Assembly (NCBI GenBank): GCA_033807775.1 | Contig: CM066314.1 | Location: 92,544,929-92,608,928 of the forward strand | DNA length: 64,000 nucleotides | Reading direction: 5' to 3' | Source of the DNA: Saussurea involucrata | Taxonomy: Eukaryota > Streptophyta > Magnoliopsida > Asterales > Asteraceae | Shown here: positions 41,097-52,935 of the stretch, one piece after another | Layout: each line of letters opens with the position of its first letter | Position numbering within the stretch: the first letter of the stretch is position 1 | Translations under genes and position numbers: made by a program | The notes under the pieces: model-generated | Database searches by the model: none | The model's input: only the letters and a program-made list of their open reading frames with translations | Told to the model about the DNA's origin: nothing

Positions 41097-43376
41097 AAAC
41101 AGTTAGTTAGATTTAGGGAGCCATTCTAGAATGGGTCCTTCTTTGTTAGCTTTAATCTCTGATTTAACATATGTTCCTTTGACTTTCCATTCAAAATCTT
41201 CTTTTAAACACCACTTTCCCTGAACTTTTATGAAATCAGAACATTTTCTGTTCACAAAGTTGTTTCTTTTCTTCTTGAAAACTTTTGGTTGAGACTGAGA
41301 AATACTTTCAGTCTTCTTTTCATTTGATTTAAACATGTTTTCATTGTTCTTTCCTTTTGATTTAGATTGAGTATTGTTTTCAATCTTCTTTCCTTTTATC
41401 TGAGTTTGAGGAACAGAAACAATCTTCTTTTCTGAATTCTGAGTTGCTTTGTTTATATAAGAAACATATGTTATTATAATTTGATTTTTCTGAGAGGATT
41501 GAAATGAATGACTACCACATTGAACACATTTGAGATTCTTTCTTGCAAGTGACAATAGATCTGAAACATAAGTCTTTTCGCTTTTATTGATATTATTCAG
41601 ATTACAATTGCATTTAATACAAGAACTACTGTCTTTAGGTTCAGAAGTAGTATTCAACCCAATCTCCTCAGAAACTCTTTTCAGATCATCTTTCCTTTTG
41701 CTTTCCTCTTTTTATGAAACATTCAACTTTTCAGAATTAGCATATGATTTGGATGATTCACCATTCTCAAATGTACTTGATTCATCAAAGAATTTCTTAT
41801 TTTCTTTTAAAGCATTAATCTTGAAAAGATCATACTCAACCTTTATCTTCTCAAGCTCTGTTATTTTCTGGACATAAGTGTTGTTTTCCTTTAAAACTTG
41901 GTCCAGTTTAAAATCTACATCACAGTAATCATTTTCAAGCTCATCAAAAGTTTTCCTCAAGTCCTCAACTTCTTGATTAACCAATTTAAACCTCTTTTCA
42001 AGTTCTAAGAAACTTTATGAATTAGATTGAGAAATTTCAGTTGACTCAAAATTTTTACCAACAGTCTCAGAGTTCTGACCTTCAGACTCAGACTTCTGAC
42101 TTATGGAGTCAGAATTCTGACTAGAAGACTCAGACTTCTGACTGACTGTTTCAGAAACTTTGCTTGCATCAAATATACTTTCAATGTCAGGATAAGAAAA
42201 TTTTGGTTGTTTATTTTTGTAACTGACATTCAGAAAGTCATATTTGAATTTGACATCATTATATCTTGGTTTCTCTTCTGTTGGTTTTGAAATTTCTTTC
42301 TTAACCTTGTCTTCTGAAACTTCTGACTTCTCAATTTTTGGTTCAGAAATTGTTTCCTTTGCTTTCACAGGACTTGATTTTTGTAAACCATCTGAACTTG
42401 TTATAGAACTAGCAGGCCTCACAAAAACTTCAACAATTTCTGGGATTTGTGGTTTAGGAACCTGTAGTTTATCAAAATCATAAAGATTTGTTGGTGCCCT
42501 TTTCAAAACTACATTTTCCTCCAAACCTAATCCCATTTTTGGATTATAAAATCTTGTGTCTTTAACATTGCTTGTGAGAAGATTTAAAGTTTATTGAGTT
42601 TGACCTCTTTTCAAATTAAGGTCTTCCAACTCTTTGATTTTTGTGTACAAATTCTTTCTTTCCTCAAATAACATATCAAATTTAATTTGTAAATCACCCT
42701 TTCCATCTTTAACTTCTGAGAGTTCACTTTTCAATTCATAAATCTTTTTCAAAAGATCAGAATTCTCTTTCTGACTTTTTGTTTCTCAACCTCAGATTCT
42801 TCAAATTGTTCTTTAATTATTTTCTTTTCTGTTCTGAATTTGTTAACCAGGATTCGTTCACCTTTTATCTGTTTTTTGATTTTAACAAAATCAGCATTCA
42901 TATTGCCAGTCTGAGTCATTAAATCAATTTCAAGGGCAGAATATACCTCAGTTGAAGATTCAGAACCTGCATCCTCATAGACAGAATCATCTTCATTTTT
43001 CATCTTAGCCATATAGCTTTGCATCTGAGAAAAATGAATGCAGTCATCTTCATCATAAGTATAGTATAACCAATTTTCTTGTTCTGCAAGCATTGCAATA
43101 CCACTGTCTTTGGTTTTGACTAGCTGAGCCTTCTTTGTATAATATTCATAGTCCTTGACTACTTTAACTCTACAGTCCCTTGCATAATGACCAGATTTTC
43201 CACACTTGAAACAAAGATCTTTCTCTTTTCTTTCTTCATTCTCCTCTTTCTTCTCATTCTTACTTTCTTCTCTATATTCCTTCTTCTTGTATTTCTCTTC
43301 TGAACTCCCCTGTTCTCTTCTGTACTTACCCTGAAACTTATTCTTCCCATATCTCTTATTGAAAGTATTAGTCAAT
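39287..43376 (-). mobile_element. Family-2 copy B fragment (mid-pol to gag)
   Basis: Second family-2 copy in tandem behind A. It begins in the pol linker at junction 39286/39287 and ends in gag at 43376, where the family-3 LTR was inserted. It lacks RT, RNase H, ORF3 and the 3' LTR. 37341-42263, spanning the junction, is duplicated at 56336-61258. Confidence 0.85.
41103..43376 (-). pseudogene. gag: Gag fragment, family 2 copy B
   Basis: C-terminal two thirds of gag, cut at 43376 by the family-3 LTR. The zinc knuckle is intact (CFKCGKSGHYARDC). A missing T near 42770 shifts the frame, and stops lie near 42592, 42014 and 41710. The stop near 42014 is shared with copy D (61013), so the two derive from the same duplicate. 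The end is WLPKSN-TAA, where the other copies have WVPKSN. Open pieces are 43375-42749, 42536-42015, 41984-41712 and 41657-41103. Confidence 0.82.
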
Positions 43377-44348
43377 TGTTGGTCCCGAAGGCCTATACAA
43401 GTTTGTAGAAGGGGGGGAGGGGGGGGGGGTTGAATACAAACACACTATTTTACTTTTCTAAATTGTTTATTGATAAATCATTAACAATTTACAGCTTGTT
43501 GCGGAAACAAGATTAAGGATAAACCTAAATCTAAACAAGTTGGAACACTAAGGTTTCTTGCACTAAGAAAGATAAGGAGATTACTAATAAAATCCTATCT
43601 TGAGAGAGATTTGAACTTGTCCAGAGTTAGCAAGTTACTTCAAATGAAGTGAGTTCATCTCTTTATATATTGCATGCATTTAATGCAAGTCAGTATATAC
43701 TTTACACGTGTCATCAGCTGGTTGGTTGCATGTCATTGACCTTGGTTGACAACCTTAGTAGCCGTATGGATGAATAGTGTAGTATCAGAGTGGTTGTACG
43801 ATTTCAGATATTCGGAGGTTCTTTTCTGACAATTCGTACGGAGTCGTGCAAGGGTGGTTGAGACAAAAGTACTTTGTACGGAGGACTTCATGATCAGCTT
43901 TCGTTGATTCAGCGATTATCATTTACTATTCAGCAAATGATAAAGTTCAGCGATAGCTGAAGTCTTGTACTTGATACTTCACGTTGAGTGGACAAATCTG
44001 AGTCTTCGCTGATCCGCATCAGTTCATTAGGAGACTTGTCGCTGGTTCTTGAGCTTGATCTTCGACTTCAGCGTATAACCTTTGTTGACGTGAAACTTGT
44101 CTTCAGGGATCATAAAATAAACAACTAACTTATCAGCGATCATCATAATGACTGAACAGACTCAGAGCATTAATGATGCATAGTGTTCGCTGAATGTTTA
44201 ATTTAAAAGAGCGAGAGTTCCTATCAGCGGTACTGTATGATCTTAGTACTTATCAGCGATAGTGAAACTCTGATACATATTGTTTACTTATGATTTTCAC
44301 TAAGTATTTAAGAGAGGGTCATTATCAAATCACTGAGGGTTTGGATCA
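43377..44348 (-). repeat. Family-3 3' LTR
   Basis: 972 bp, TGTTGGTCCCG...GGTTTGGATCA on the plus strand. A PPT on the right and family-2 gag on the left. It has a G7-A-G11 run at 43411-43429; the 5' LTR has only G8 there. CAGCGA motifs are dense at 43900-44270. Confidence 0.9.
43661..43710 (-). promoter_or_regulatory. LTR promoter: TATA box and G-box, family 3
   Basis: Minus strand TATATAAAG (plus 43661-43669) with ACACGTGT (CACGTG 43705-43710) 36 bases upstream; the same at 55701-55750 in the 5' LTR. Confidence 0.55.
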
Positions 44349-44374
44349 ATAATCTCCCCCTATTTGATTATGAC
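44318..44374 (-). promoter_or_regulatory. Inverted repeat enclosing the PPT/3'LTR boundary, family 3
   Basis: GTCATTATCAAAT (44318-44330, in the LTR) pairs with ATTTGATTATGAC (44362-44374) with one mismatch in 13. The loop of 31 nt holds the LTR end and the PPT. Confidence 0.55.
44352..44361 (-). promoter_or_regulatory. Polypurine tract, family 3
   Basis: Minus strand AGGGGGAGAT a few bases before the LTR start TGATCC. Confidence 0.88.
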
Positions 44375-44618
44375 ATAGCAACAAAGAAAATTGCCATTTA
44401 ATGAAAACATAAGGATAAAAAGAACTCATAAAATATTTGTCCCTTTTACTGTTTTCTGGGATCTTTTCAGTACTGATGGAGTAAAGTACGTTCGCTGAAA
44501 TCTTTTTTAAAAAATATTGAATCAGTTTACAATGAAGAACAGAAAGATTACAAGTACAAGCGAAATAATTTACAAGTACAGAAGGATAACTGATACAATA
44601 GAGAAAAAGGAGATTATA

Positions 44619-45816
44619 TCAGCTTTCAAAGGGTTCTTCCTTAATGAGAAGTTCATCAAGGGTCTTTTCAGTGGGGATCATCCAGTCAGGAACCGTTACA
44701 CCTCGTTTTCTTTTGTTCAGCGCTTCTTGAAAGATCAAGGGTTTTAGGTGTCGTGCCTGAATGTCTTTTCTGAAGTCGCACCAGTAGATGAGATCTCTGA
44801 GCTGTTCGATTGGAGTGATTGGAAGCTCAGCGATCCGTTGAAAACATTTACGTCCGTCGTAGTCGAGAAAGAATATTCCATAAGGATTACTGATGACTTT
44901 ACCAGGGACGAAAAGTTCACATGGTGGCAAAGAAATGTCAAGGGCAGATAGATCAGGGTCAGGACCAAGCACTTCAGTGCGAGAGAAACCAATTCCAGTT
45001 TCATTTCGTATGACAGGACCTGAGTTTGAATCTTGACGTTTCTTCTTTGGAGAGGCCCTTTTTCTTTTCAGCTTAAGATCAGGAAGAGGAGGAATGTCCA
45101 CACAAGAAGATATCAAGTCGATCTGTCTTTTTTATCAGCTTTTCGAAATGATCCTTGTACTTAGATTGTGACGATTGGATAGCTAACCTCATCTCCATCC
45201 ATTCAGAGAGACCATACCTTTTTACAGTGTCAGCGCGAAAGGTTTCAGATTTGCCATCTTCTCTGAAAAGTTTGATGTCAACAATAGGTTCTCCGATAGA
45301 GGTTCTTCCAGAGATGAATACCTTGTTGATCTTCGCTGGACAATATCTGAAGTGAATTTTCTCTTTACACCAGATCAGGGTGGTCTGAGAAACTTCAGTT
45401 TTCTTTTCCACGATCTTCTGGGCTTCTTCCCAAAGCTTTCGTTGGATTTGAATGGGAACACGTTTCAGCTTGGGGTCTTTGACCGATTCTTGAGTAAGCT
45501 TGATCGCGTATTCTCTGTCTTTCTCTTTAGCTTCCTTTCTTTCAGCGATGAGGCGTTCAACTCTGAGGTGTTCCTTGTATTCAGCTTTTGAAATTCTGAA
45601 CTTAGGAGGAACTGAAGGCAGTTGATCACGCCTTAGAATGATTCGCTGATCCTCGAATCGCTTTATTATTTCCTCTTTTCTCTTTTGATCCTCTTCACTC
45701 AGCTTTTGATGAGCTGAGGAAGGTCTGTTTCTGTGCGAGAGAGGTTGTTCTTCTGGTTCATCAGTCTCAGAGATCAAATCTAAGACTGGGATTATTTCAT
45801 CAGCAGCAGCTGGCAT
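44619..45816 (-). pseudogene. ORF3 C-terminal part, family 3
   Basis: Open stretches 45816-45079 (same frame as 48675-46015) and 45116-44619 (another frame, overlapping by about 38 bases), so a frameshift near 45090-45120 splits it. The first is Arg/Glu/Lys-rich and helical, then has FREDGK and FRADTVKRYGL, matching the REDGK/ADx step of families 1 and 2. The second contains FFLDYDGRK, a LPITPIEQL helix and a basic end. It ends 245 bases before the PPT, further than in families 1 and 2. No enzyme motif visible. A 36-bp piece of this ORF (44658-44693) is copied at 61259-61296. Confidence 0.6.
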
Positions 45817-46014
45817 TATTGGAGAGATCGCAGTAGTTGAGCCTTTAGCGAAATCCTCAAGCAGGGGAGAGGACTAGCTGAATCACAGCGATCTTACAAA
45901 TAAGAACTGGGTAGAAGAACTTGGGTAGAAAAGATAGAAAAATAATGTGTATGGTGGTTGTGGAGTAGATAACTGATTGTTTAGAGATGTTCAGGGAAGG
46001 AATATAAGTAAAGT

Positions 46015-48675
46015 TCAGTGTACCTGACAAACCGGCTTTGCAAGCAAGATCGTCAAGTTTTCGTCTTCAGCGACTCCTTTGCCTTTGCCTTTTTCAGCGC
46101 CAGAGGCTGAGTGCTCTGTCTTTGTCTTCTCCCCTGTGGATTCAGTTATTACGATTCCTTTAAGAGCTTTGGTTCGAGGAGAAGGTTTGACAACAAAGAA
46201 ATCGTCATCTTCATCATCATCATCATCATTCCTTGGAGAGGAAGATGGTTCATTATCAGCGATGTCGATGTCTTCATCTTCTTCTGCTTCGGATTCCTCA
46301 GCATCTTCTTCGAGTTGCTCCCCCTCAGATACAGAGGCGAGCTTCTCGGTTCCCTCAGGGTTTTCATCTCCCTGAGGTCCAGCGATCAGATCTTTATTTC
46401 CCTCTCCCCTGATAGATCCATCATGGGAAAGGTCTTCAGCGCTTTTCTCCTGGTCTTCAGCGCTCTTCTCCCCGGTATGTTCAGCGCTCTTCTCCCCCTC
46501 TTTCTCATGATGGGGGGAGGAATGAGTAGACTCAGCGTTGGTGTCATCTCTGTCTTCTGGGCCAGAGATTTTCACACAACCTTCAAGCCTTGCTATTCTG
46601 TCTTCAAGGCCAGAAATAGCAGGCGTGATTTTTTTCAGCTCTGTGCGATCCTCCGCTGTGAATGAATCCAAAACAGGGATAGGGGCAGGAGCAGGAGCTG
46701 GATTATTTGCCTTGTTTACCAGCGTCTCGATCATCGTCTTCATAGAACTAACGTCGGTCTTTACAGAGCCTAAGTCAGTCTTGACCGCTGACATATCACC
46801 CTCTAATTTTCCAACCGATGTCTTCAGCGTTGTTACCTCGCTGGACATGGTGCAAACTGATTTTTTGAGGCTGGTGTAGTCAGTGTAGATGTCGGAGAGC
46901 ACTTTGGCAAAATCGGCGAGAGTCTTATCAAGTCCCTTGATGTCTTCAGTGGAAGCTTTCTTCTCCACCACCGTTGTCAGCTTTGTCAAATTCTCTCCAG
47001 CGTTTGTTACAGCTGTCGAGTTGTTGGAGAGTGTGGTGGTGAGACCGGTCAGCTTTGTTTCCACGGACTTCAGAGACTCGTTGATGTCTCCCAAATTAGG
47101 ACCTGTAACATATAAGTACTTGTGAACAAAGGAAAGCTCAGAAGTTTCAGGTTTAGTTACAGTGTTTAAGGTGGGTTTTGTACCTGCAGGAGGATTGACG
47201 AAATCATCAAAGTTGCGGGTTCCTGCATAATGTTCCATATCTTCCTCAAAAGTTCGGTGAGGGATGGAGATCTCTGCAGGTCCTGTCTTCATCATTCGCT
47301 GAGAAGCATCAGCTGTGGCTTCTGGAATGATGGCATCTCTAGTAATTTTTGGAGGAGTGTCCAAGAGAGTGGGGTGAGAAGCGAAGGATAAGAATGGGGT
47401 TCGGGTACTGAGTTCAGCGTTGGAATCGCTGAGAATCACTTCATCAGTCTTTTGAGAGACTGAAGGAGGTTGGGTAGGTTCCAAGTTTCTAACCTCAGCG
47501 TTTGGAGACGCTGAAGTCTGGATTTGAGGGATGGCTTGAACGGGTGTGGCAGAGCGTACCACAGAACTTTCCTTCAGCTCGTCAGAATGAGCTGAGGAGT
47601 CTTTAGCATGGAATTGCTGGGGTTGCTCCTTGGTTTTCTTGATCCTTTTGGAATCAAGTTGGGTGTGAGAGGGTTTCCTTTTCTTAGAAGGAGAGGATTT
47701 TGTGGCCGGGGTATCAGCGATGGGTATTGTCGCTGAAGGAGCCACAGAAAGCGGAGAATTTAGAAGAGTGAGAAGAGTAGAGAGACGTACCTCGTTGGCG
47801 ACAGGCTTGAAGTCGAGAACCTTAGGGCCAATCTGAGAAAGTTTCAGATCACCCTCTTCAGGATAGCTGTCCTTCAGGCCATATTGAAAGATGGCGCTGA
47901 TGAATCGTGGGTAAGGAACCCATGCTGGTCTGTCAGCGGCAGAATCGACACGTTGAATCAGGTCATCATAAATAATGGAGGCCCAGTCAATGTTTAGACC
48001 TTTCAGCAGTGCGTATCCCATGGACTGCTGAGGTTGGGCGGCTTGATCAGACGAGCCGGACTTCGCTGTCATGCAGCTGATCAGGTGTGCGAAGATGAAG
48101 TTCATCTCGCTGGGCATCTTGGATTTCTTTATCAGCGTTAGCTTCTTCTCAGGCTTCTTGTCCCTTCCAGTTTCCCAGATGTAACCCATTGCGTCGAGGA
48201 AAGCAATGATTGCTTCTCTGTCAGCATGCTTCTTATGGTCAGGGAATGGAACAAAGGGTTTTTCTTTGGTAGCATTTGGGAAGTTCAGGGCTTTTCGGAT
48301 TATGGCGGGTGTGATCTTGATGGTGCCATACTCAGTATCGCTGAGTATGCAGTCGATGGTTTTGGATGCATCTTTGGCAGAGGGTAGCTCAGTGTGTCTG
48401 GCAGAGTACCAGAACTGGGATAAGAGCCGCCGACTGGCAGGAGGTGTTATGGTCAGGGCTGTGTAGATGGGGCTGTTCTTCAGAAAACTCACAGCATCGT
48501 CCAGATGTGATATTTGCTTCCGAGGAGGAAACTCGAGAAGAGCTGAGAGGTTGTTGGCCTTAGTCCAATCTAGTTGATCCAGCTCGAACTTAACCTGAGG
48601 GGCTTTGATGATGTCCACTTCCTCAGAGTCAGCGGAGATGGACTCAGCGGTAACATTCAGCTTTGAAGTTGCCAT
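46015..48675 (-). CDS. ORF3 N-terminal and coiled-coil part, family 3
   Basis: 886 codons from ATG at 48675 (AAATGGC) to TGA at 46015. Residues 45-280 are the shared globular domain: LLSQFW (84-89), MGY near 163, CMTAKSGSSDQ (201-211) and YPRF (255-258). Residues 330-480 are Ser/Thr/Pro-rich with a basic patch. Residues about 515-660 are a long heptad coil with Ser/Thr-rich, fibre-like character (LKTSVGKLEGDM, VKTDLGSVKTDV). The end is acidic with repeated GEKSAE and DDDDE. This is the clearest example here of the head, coil, acidic-tail order. The frame continues after the stop at 45816. It sits where Sireviruses carry an env-like ORF. I see no signal peptide or membrane segment; the function is unknown. 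Confidence 0.75.
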   Translation of the reverse strand: MATSKLNVTAESISADSEEVDIIKAPQVKFELDQLDWTKANNLSALLEFPPRKQISHLDDAVSFLKNSPIYTALTITPPASRRLLSQFWYSARHTELPSAKDASKTIDCILSDTEYGTIKITPAIIRKALNFPNATKEKPFVPFPDHKKHADREAIIAFLDAMGYIWETGRDKKPEKKLTLIKKSKMPSEMNFIFAHLISCMTAKSGSSDQAAQPQQSMGYALLKGLNIDWASIIYDDLIQRVDSAADRPAWVPYPRFISAIFQYGLKDSYPEEGDLKLSQIGPKVLDFKPVANEVRLSTLLTLLNSPLSVAPSATIPIADTPATKSSPSKKRKPSHTQLDSKRIKKTKEQPQQFHAKDSSAHSDELKESSVVRSATPVQAIPQIQTSASPNAEVRNLEPTQPPSVSQKTDEVILSDSNAELSTRTPFLSFASHPTLLDTPPKITRDAIIPEATADASQRMMKTGPAEISIPHRTFEEDMEHYAGTRNFDDFVNPPAGTKPTLNTVTKPETSELSFVHKYLYVTGPNLGDINESLKSVETKLTGLTTTLSNNSTAVTNAGENLTKLTTVVEKKASTEDIKGLDKTLADFAKVLSDIYTDYTSLKKSVCTMSSEVTTLKTSVGKLEGDMSAVKTDLGSVKTDVSSMKTMIETLVNKANNPAPAPAPIPVLDSFTAEDRTELKKITPAISGLEDRIARLEGCVKISGPEDRDDTNAESTHSSPHHEKEGEKSAEHTGEKSAEDQEKSAEDLSHDGSIRGEGNKDLIAGPQGDENPEGTEKLASVSEGEQLEEDAEESEAEEDEDIDIADNEPSSSPRNDDDDDEDDDFFVVKPSPRTKALKGIVITESTGEKTKTEHSASGAEKGKGKGVAEDENLTILLAKPVCQVH

Positions 48676-49645
48676 TTCACTGTATTATCAGTTCAACCAA
48701 AGATATTAACAAATAAGAGTTATCTTAATGTGGAAAGAATTTCCATTAAGATGGTTCGAATCTTGTCCATTTCATTCAGACAGAATGTCTTAATGAAGAT
48801 TAGGGTTTTTCATGATTTTGAAAAAAAATGTATAACCCATAAATTCTTGTATTCCAGTTTCAAAAAAAATCTGGATACGAATGAAGAACAAGTTTAAGAT
48901 TTAGATTTAAAATTTGAAGAACAACCATGAAATGGTTGTGTTCATAAAACCATGAAAGAAATGATTTCATTTTAAAAAGTTCTTTTGTTTGATCTTATTT
49001 AAGCAAAGAAAAGATCAGAAACAAGTTATTTGCATTTGAAAAAGAAGAACATATTAACCTTGAAGTTGATGAAGAAGATGATGAACAGTTCTTTGAAGAT
49101 TGAGAGCACAAATGCAACAGTAATTCTTTTCTTCCGGAGAAAGATTGTTCGCGTAAAAGACAAATATAAACGATGAAATTTTTTTAAATAGGAAGAGAGT
49201 AGAGAGAGAAAAACTTGAGCGGGAACGTTTTTCATCATGACATAGACACGTGTTTGCATTTGATTGGAAGTTGAACGAAACGTGCAAACGTGTGTCAGAA
49301 AGAAGTCGTGCCTGGTGTTATCCGTTGCAATGACGTCACAACTGTCCTTTCACATTCTTTTAGGATGTCTCTGAGGTTTTGAAAGCTCAGGGACTCTTTG
49401 AAAAATATGAAGCATCGAATAGAAGATATCAGTGAAGGTTTTAAGAACTTTCAAAATATCGCTGTTAAGGAAGAGATATTCAGCGATGCATTTGCTTTTG
49501 AAATCTTGCATTTTCATGCGTTTGTCAGAGAGAGAAAACGTACCTGGATATCAGTTTAACCAAGTTTATTCAGAGAGAAGATGATTGAATAGGTTATACG
49601 AGTTGATTTTATCCTATCGCTGATTAATGTGAACCGCTGAAGATT
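48676..49645 (-). other. Non-coding spacer between pol and ORF3, family 3
   Basis: 0.97 kb. Contains promoter-like signals at 49181-49252. An acceptor-like GATAATACAG just before the ORF3 ATG and a weak donor-like AAGGTTAAT near 49060 would allow a leader intron, which is speculative. The minus-strand ORFs of 77 codons here look fortuitous. Confidence 0.65.
49181..49252 (-). promoter_or_regulatory. Candidate internal promoter for ORF3, family 3
   Basis: Minus strand CTATTTAAAAAA (TATA-like, plus 49181-49192) with ACACGTGT (CACGTG 49247-49252) 55 bases upstream. The ORF3 ATG is about 510 bases downstream. Confidence 0.3.
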
Positions 49646-52600
49646 TTACCCTTCAAAGTTCAGCATTCCAAGCTCGCTGATGAGAAAGTTGAATCTTGTC
49701 TCATCAAGAGGTTTGGTAAACAAATCAGCTAACTGATAATCAGTTGGGATAAAATGAAGTTATATATTACCATTCATCACATGATCTCTGATAAAGTGAT
49801 ATCTGATTTTGACGTGTTTCGTCTTTGAGTGTAGCACTGGATTGTTTGCTATGGCGATGGCACTTGTGCTGTCGCAATAGATTGGAATTTTGGAGAGCTG
49901 AAGATCATAGTCTAGTAGCTGATTTCTCATCCACAAGACTTGGGAACAACAGCTTCCAGCGGCTACGTACTCAGCTTCAGCTGTGGAAGTGGACACTGAG
50001 TTTTGCTTTTTACTTGTCCAACTTACCAGCTTTCCACCCAGGAGCTGACATCCTCCTGTGGTGCTTTTTCCTATCCATTTTGCAACCTGCAAAATCACTG
50101 TCTGAATAGGCGGTTAGATCGAATCATGAGTCTTTGGGATACCAAAGGCCTAGATTCGCTGTACCCTTAAGATATCGAAAGATTCGCTTTACAGCTTTCA
50201 TATGAGATATCTTAGGTTCAGCTTGATATCGTGCACACAAGCATGTTGCAAACATAATATCGGGTCGGCTAGCTGTAAGATACAATAGTGAGCCGATCAT
50301 CCCACGGTACAGCGTGACATTGACAGGAACACCCTTTGTGTCCTTATCAAGTGTCAGCGGTGGTGCCATAGGGGTTTTCATAGCTGAACTTTCAGTTAAG
50401 TCGAATTTCTTCAGCATATCTTTAACATACTTTCCCTGATTTATAAAAGTTCCTTTTTCAGTTTGCTTAATCTGAACACCAAGGAAATATGTTAGTTCAC
50501 CCATCATGCTCATTTTATACTCATCTTTCATTCTATCAGCGAAACGAGTACAAAGCTCAGGGTTAGTAGAACCAAATATAATGTCATCAACATATATTTG
50601 AACTAGAATAATATGACCTTTCACTTTTCTAAAAAATAGAGTTTTGTCAATCTTACCTCTTTCAAATTGTTCAATATGGAGATAAGTAGAGAGAGTGTCA
50701 TACCATGCACGAGGAGCTTGCTTCAAGCCATAAAGTGCCTTATCCAGCTTATAAACATAACCTGGACGCTTAGAGTCTGAAAACCCTGGAGGTTGTTCCA
50801 CATAAACTTCTTCATTCAGCTTTCCATTCAGAAACGCTGACTTAACATCCATCTGATGTACAGTGAAGTTTTTGTGTACAACATATGCTAAGAAAAGACG
50901 AATAGATTCAAGTCTTGCTACTGGAGCAAAGGTTTAGTCATAATCTATGCCTTCCTCTTGTCTGTATCCCTGAGCAACAAGACGAGCTTTGTTGCGAGTT
51001 ACAGTACCATGTTCGTCCAACTTGTTTCGATAGACCCACTTAGTGCCTATCACCGTTTTGTCAGTTGGTCTCCGAACAAGTTTCCAAACTTTGTTTCTTT
51101 CGAATTCAGTCAGCTTTTCTTGCATAGCGCTGACCCAATTTGGATCTCTGAGGGCATCATCTATTTTCTTTGGTTCAGTTAGTGAAATAAAATTAACAAA
51201 TAAGCAAATATTACCTGCACTTCGTCATGTCTGAATACCAACGTTTGGATCACCAAGAATTTGATCAATTGGGTGATTTGCAGTCCATCGCTGAGCCGGA
51301 GCATACGTCGCTGACTCATCTAGAACTGGAGGGGCTGAGGATGAGGCTTCAGCTACTTCTGGATTATCAGCTAAGAGAGGAATGTTTGCATTTGTCACTC
51401 CATTCACTGATTGCTGAGAAATAGACGGAATATCTGAGACATTTGGATCAACTGCAGGTATAGTGTTTATAGGAACAGCTGAGACCCAAGATGTTTCAGC
51501 TTCATTATTCTGCATATCTGGAATGATAGTAGGACCATCATTTTCTACGGTATGAGCATGAGGAGTGGGAACTTCTTCTGAATCACCAAGATGAGAAAAC
51601 ATCCATTGATTCAGTTCTTCAGTATCAGCGGACGGTTTAGAGTTCGCTGAACTGGATTCGTCAAACGTGACGTGAATAGTTTCTTCTACAGTTTGTCTTC
51701 TACGGTTGAAGACTCTGAAGGCTTTGGAGACTGAGGAGTATCCAAGGAAGATTCCATCATCAGCCTTAGGATCAAACTTTCCAAGGGTATCTCTGTTGTT
51801 CAGTATGAAACACTGACATCCAAAGATGTGAAGAAAGTTGATTGAAGGCTTTCTCCCATGAAGCAGTTCATAGGTTGTCTTTTTGAATCTTTTGACTATC
51901 AGCGACCTGTTTTGCGTAAAGCAAGCAGTGTTGACAGCTTCTGCCCAAAACTGAGTAGGCAGGTGAGAATCGCTGAGCATTGAACGTGCAGCTTCAATAA
52001 TTGTTCTATTTCTTCTTTCAGCGACTCCATTTGTTGTGGTGTTCTCACTGACGAAAAGTTGTGAGAAATACCCTTACTCTCAAGGAAGGAATCAAGAGAA
52101 CTGTTTTTGAATTCAGTTCCATGATCACTCCTTATTGAGCTAACAGTCATATTGTTCAGAGTTTCCATCTTCCGAACAAAGGTGATGAGTTCTTCAGGGG
52201 TGTCACTCTTAGAACGGAGAAACATTACCCATGTGTAACGAGAGAATTCATCAACTATGACCAGCGTATATTTCTTTCCAGCGATGGATTGTTTGTTAAC
52301 AGGGCCAAATAAATCCATATGGAGTAGTTGAAGAGGAGATGACACTGAGGAGACTTGCTTTGACTTGAAGCTTGCCTTGGTCTGCTTCCCTTTTTCACAC
52401 GCTGAACATAAAGACTCTTTGGCGTATGAATGTTGAGGTAGACCAGTGACTAACTCTTTGGAGGAAAGAGTATTCAGTGTCTTGAAGTTGAGATGTGAGA
52501 GCCTTTTGTGCCATAGCCAGTTAACATCAGAAGATGCCTTTGAGAAGAAACAGGAGTTCTCAGTGGTTGTTGAATCCATGTTTATTACATAAACATTTTC

Positions 52601-52922
52601 CAAACGATAACCTCTGAGAGCTATCTTCTCTTTTTGTCAGTGACAAAGCAGGATTCCTTAGTGAAAATCACTTTGTTATCCATGTCGCAAACTGACTGAT
52701 GCTCAGAAGATTATGCTTTAGCCCTTCAACATATGCGACTCTTCTGAAGGAGGTTGTACCATTTGAATGTACACCATACCCTCGGGTATGTCCTTTTCCA
52801 TTTCCACCAAATGTCACAGAGGGACCCTTCTCTTCCTTGTATTCAGCGAGCAGGTTTTTCTTACCAGTCATGTGTCTAGAGCATCCGCTATCAAGATACC
52901 AAATACCCTTCTTAACCTGCAT
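49646..52922 (-). pseudogene. pol: Pol polyprotein, family 3
   Basis: Starts at a true ATG (52922) in the +1 frame relative to gag, 13 bases after the gag stop. Protease WYLDSGCSRHMTG; integrase HVDL-type motif reads HMDLFGP with Phe for the usual Cys; SDHGTEF has His for the usual Asn after the second Asp. RT with YVDD (QIYVDDIIF); RNase H with TAEAEY and CDSTSA; stop at 49646. Frameshifts lie near 52688 and 52610 (after protease), 52040 (before the integrase Glu) and 50090 (RNase H). Stops lie at 51225, 50934, 50124 and 49760. Open pieces: 52922-52668, 52603-51899, 51980-51225, 51125-50934, 50852-50124, 50098-49760. The most decayed pol in the window. Confidence 0.9.
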
Positions 52923-52935
52923 TTACAAAGGAATA

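Noticed and set aside
48366..48563. Plus-strand ORFs within family-3 ORF3
   Set aside because: Antisense to a frame with conserved landmarks; no independent support.
49026..49287. Two 77-codon minus-strand ORFs in the family-3 spacer
   Set aside because: No ATG context or motif, different frames, not conserved in the spacers of families 1 and 2.
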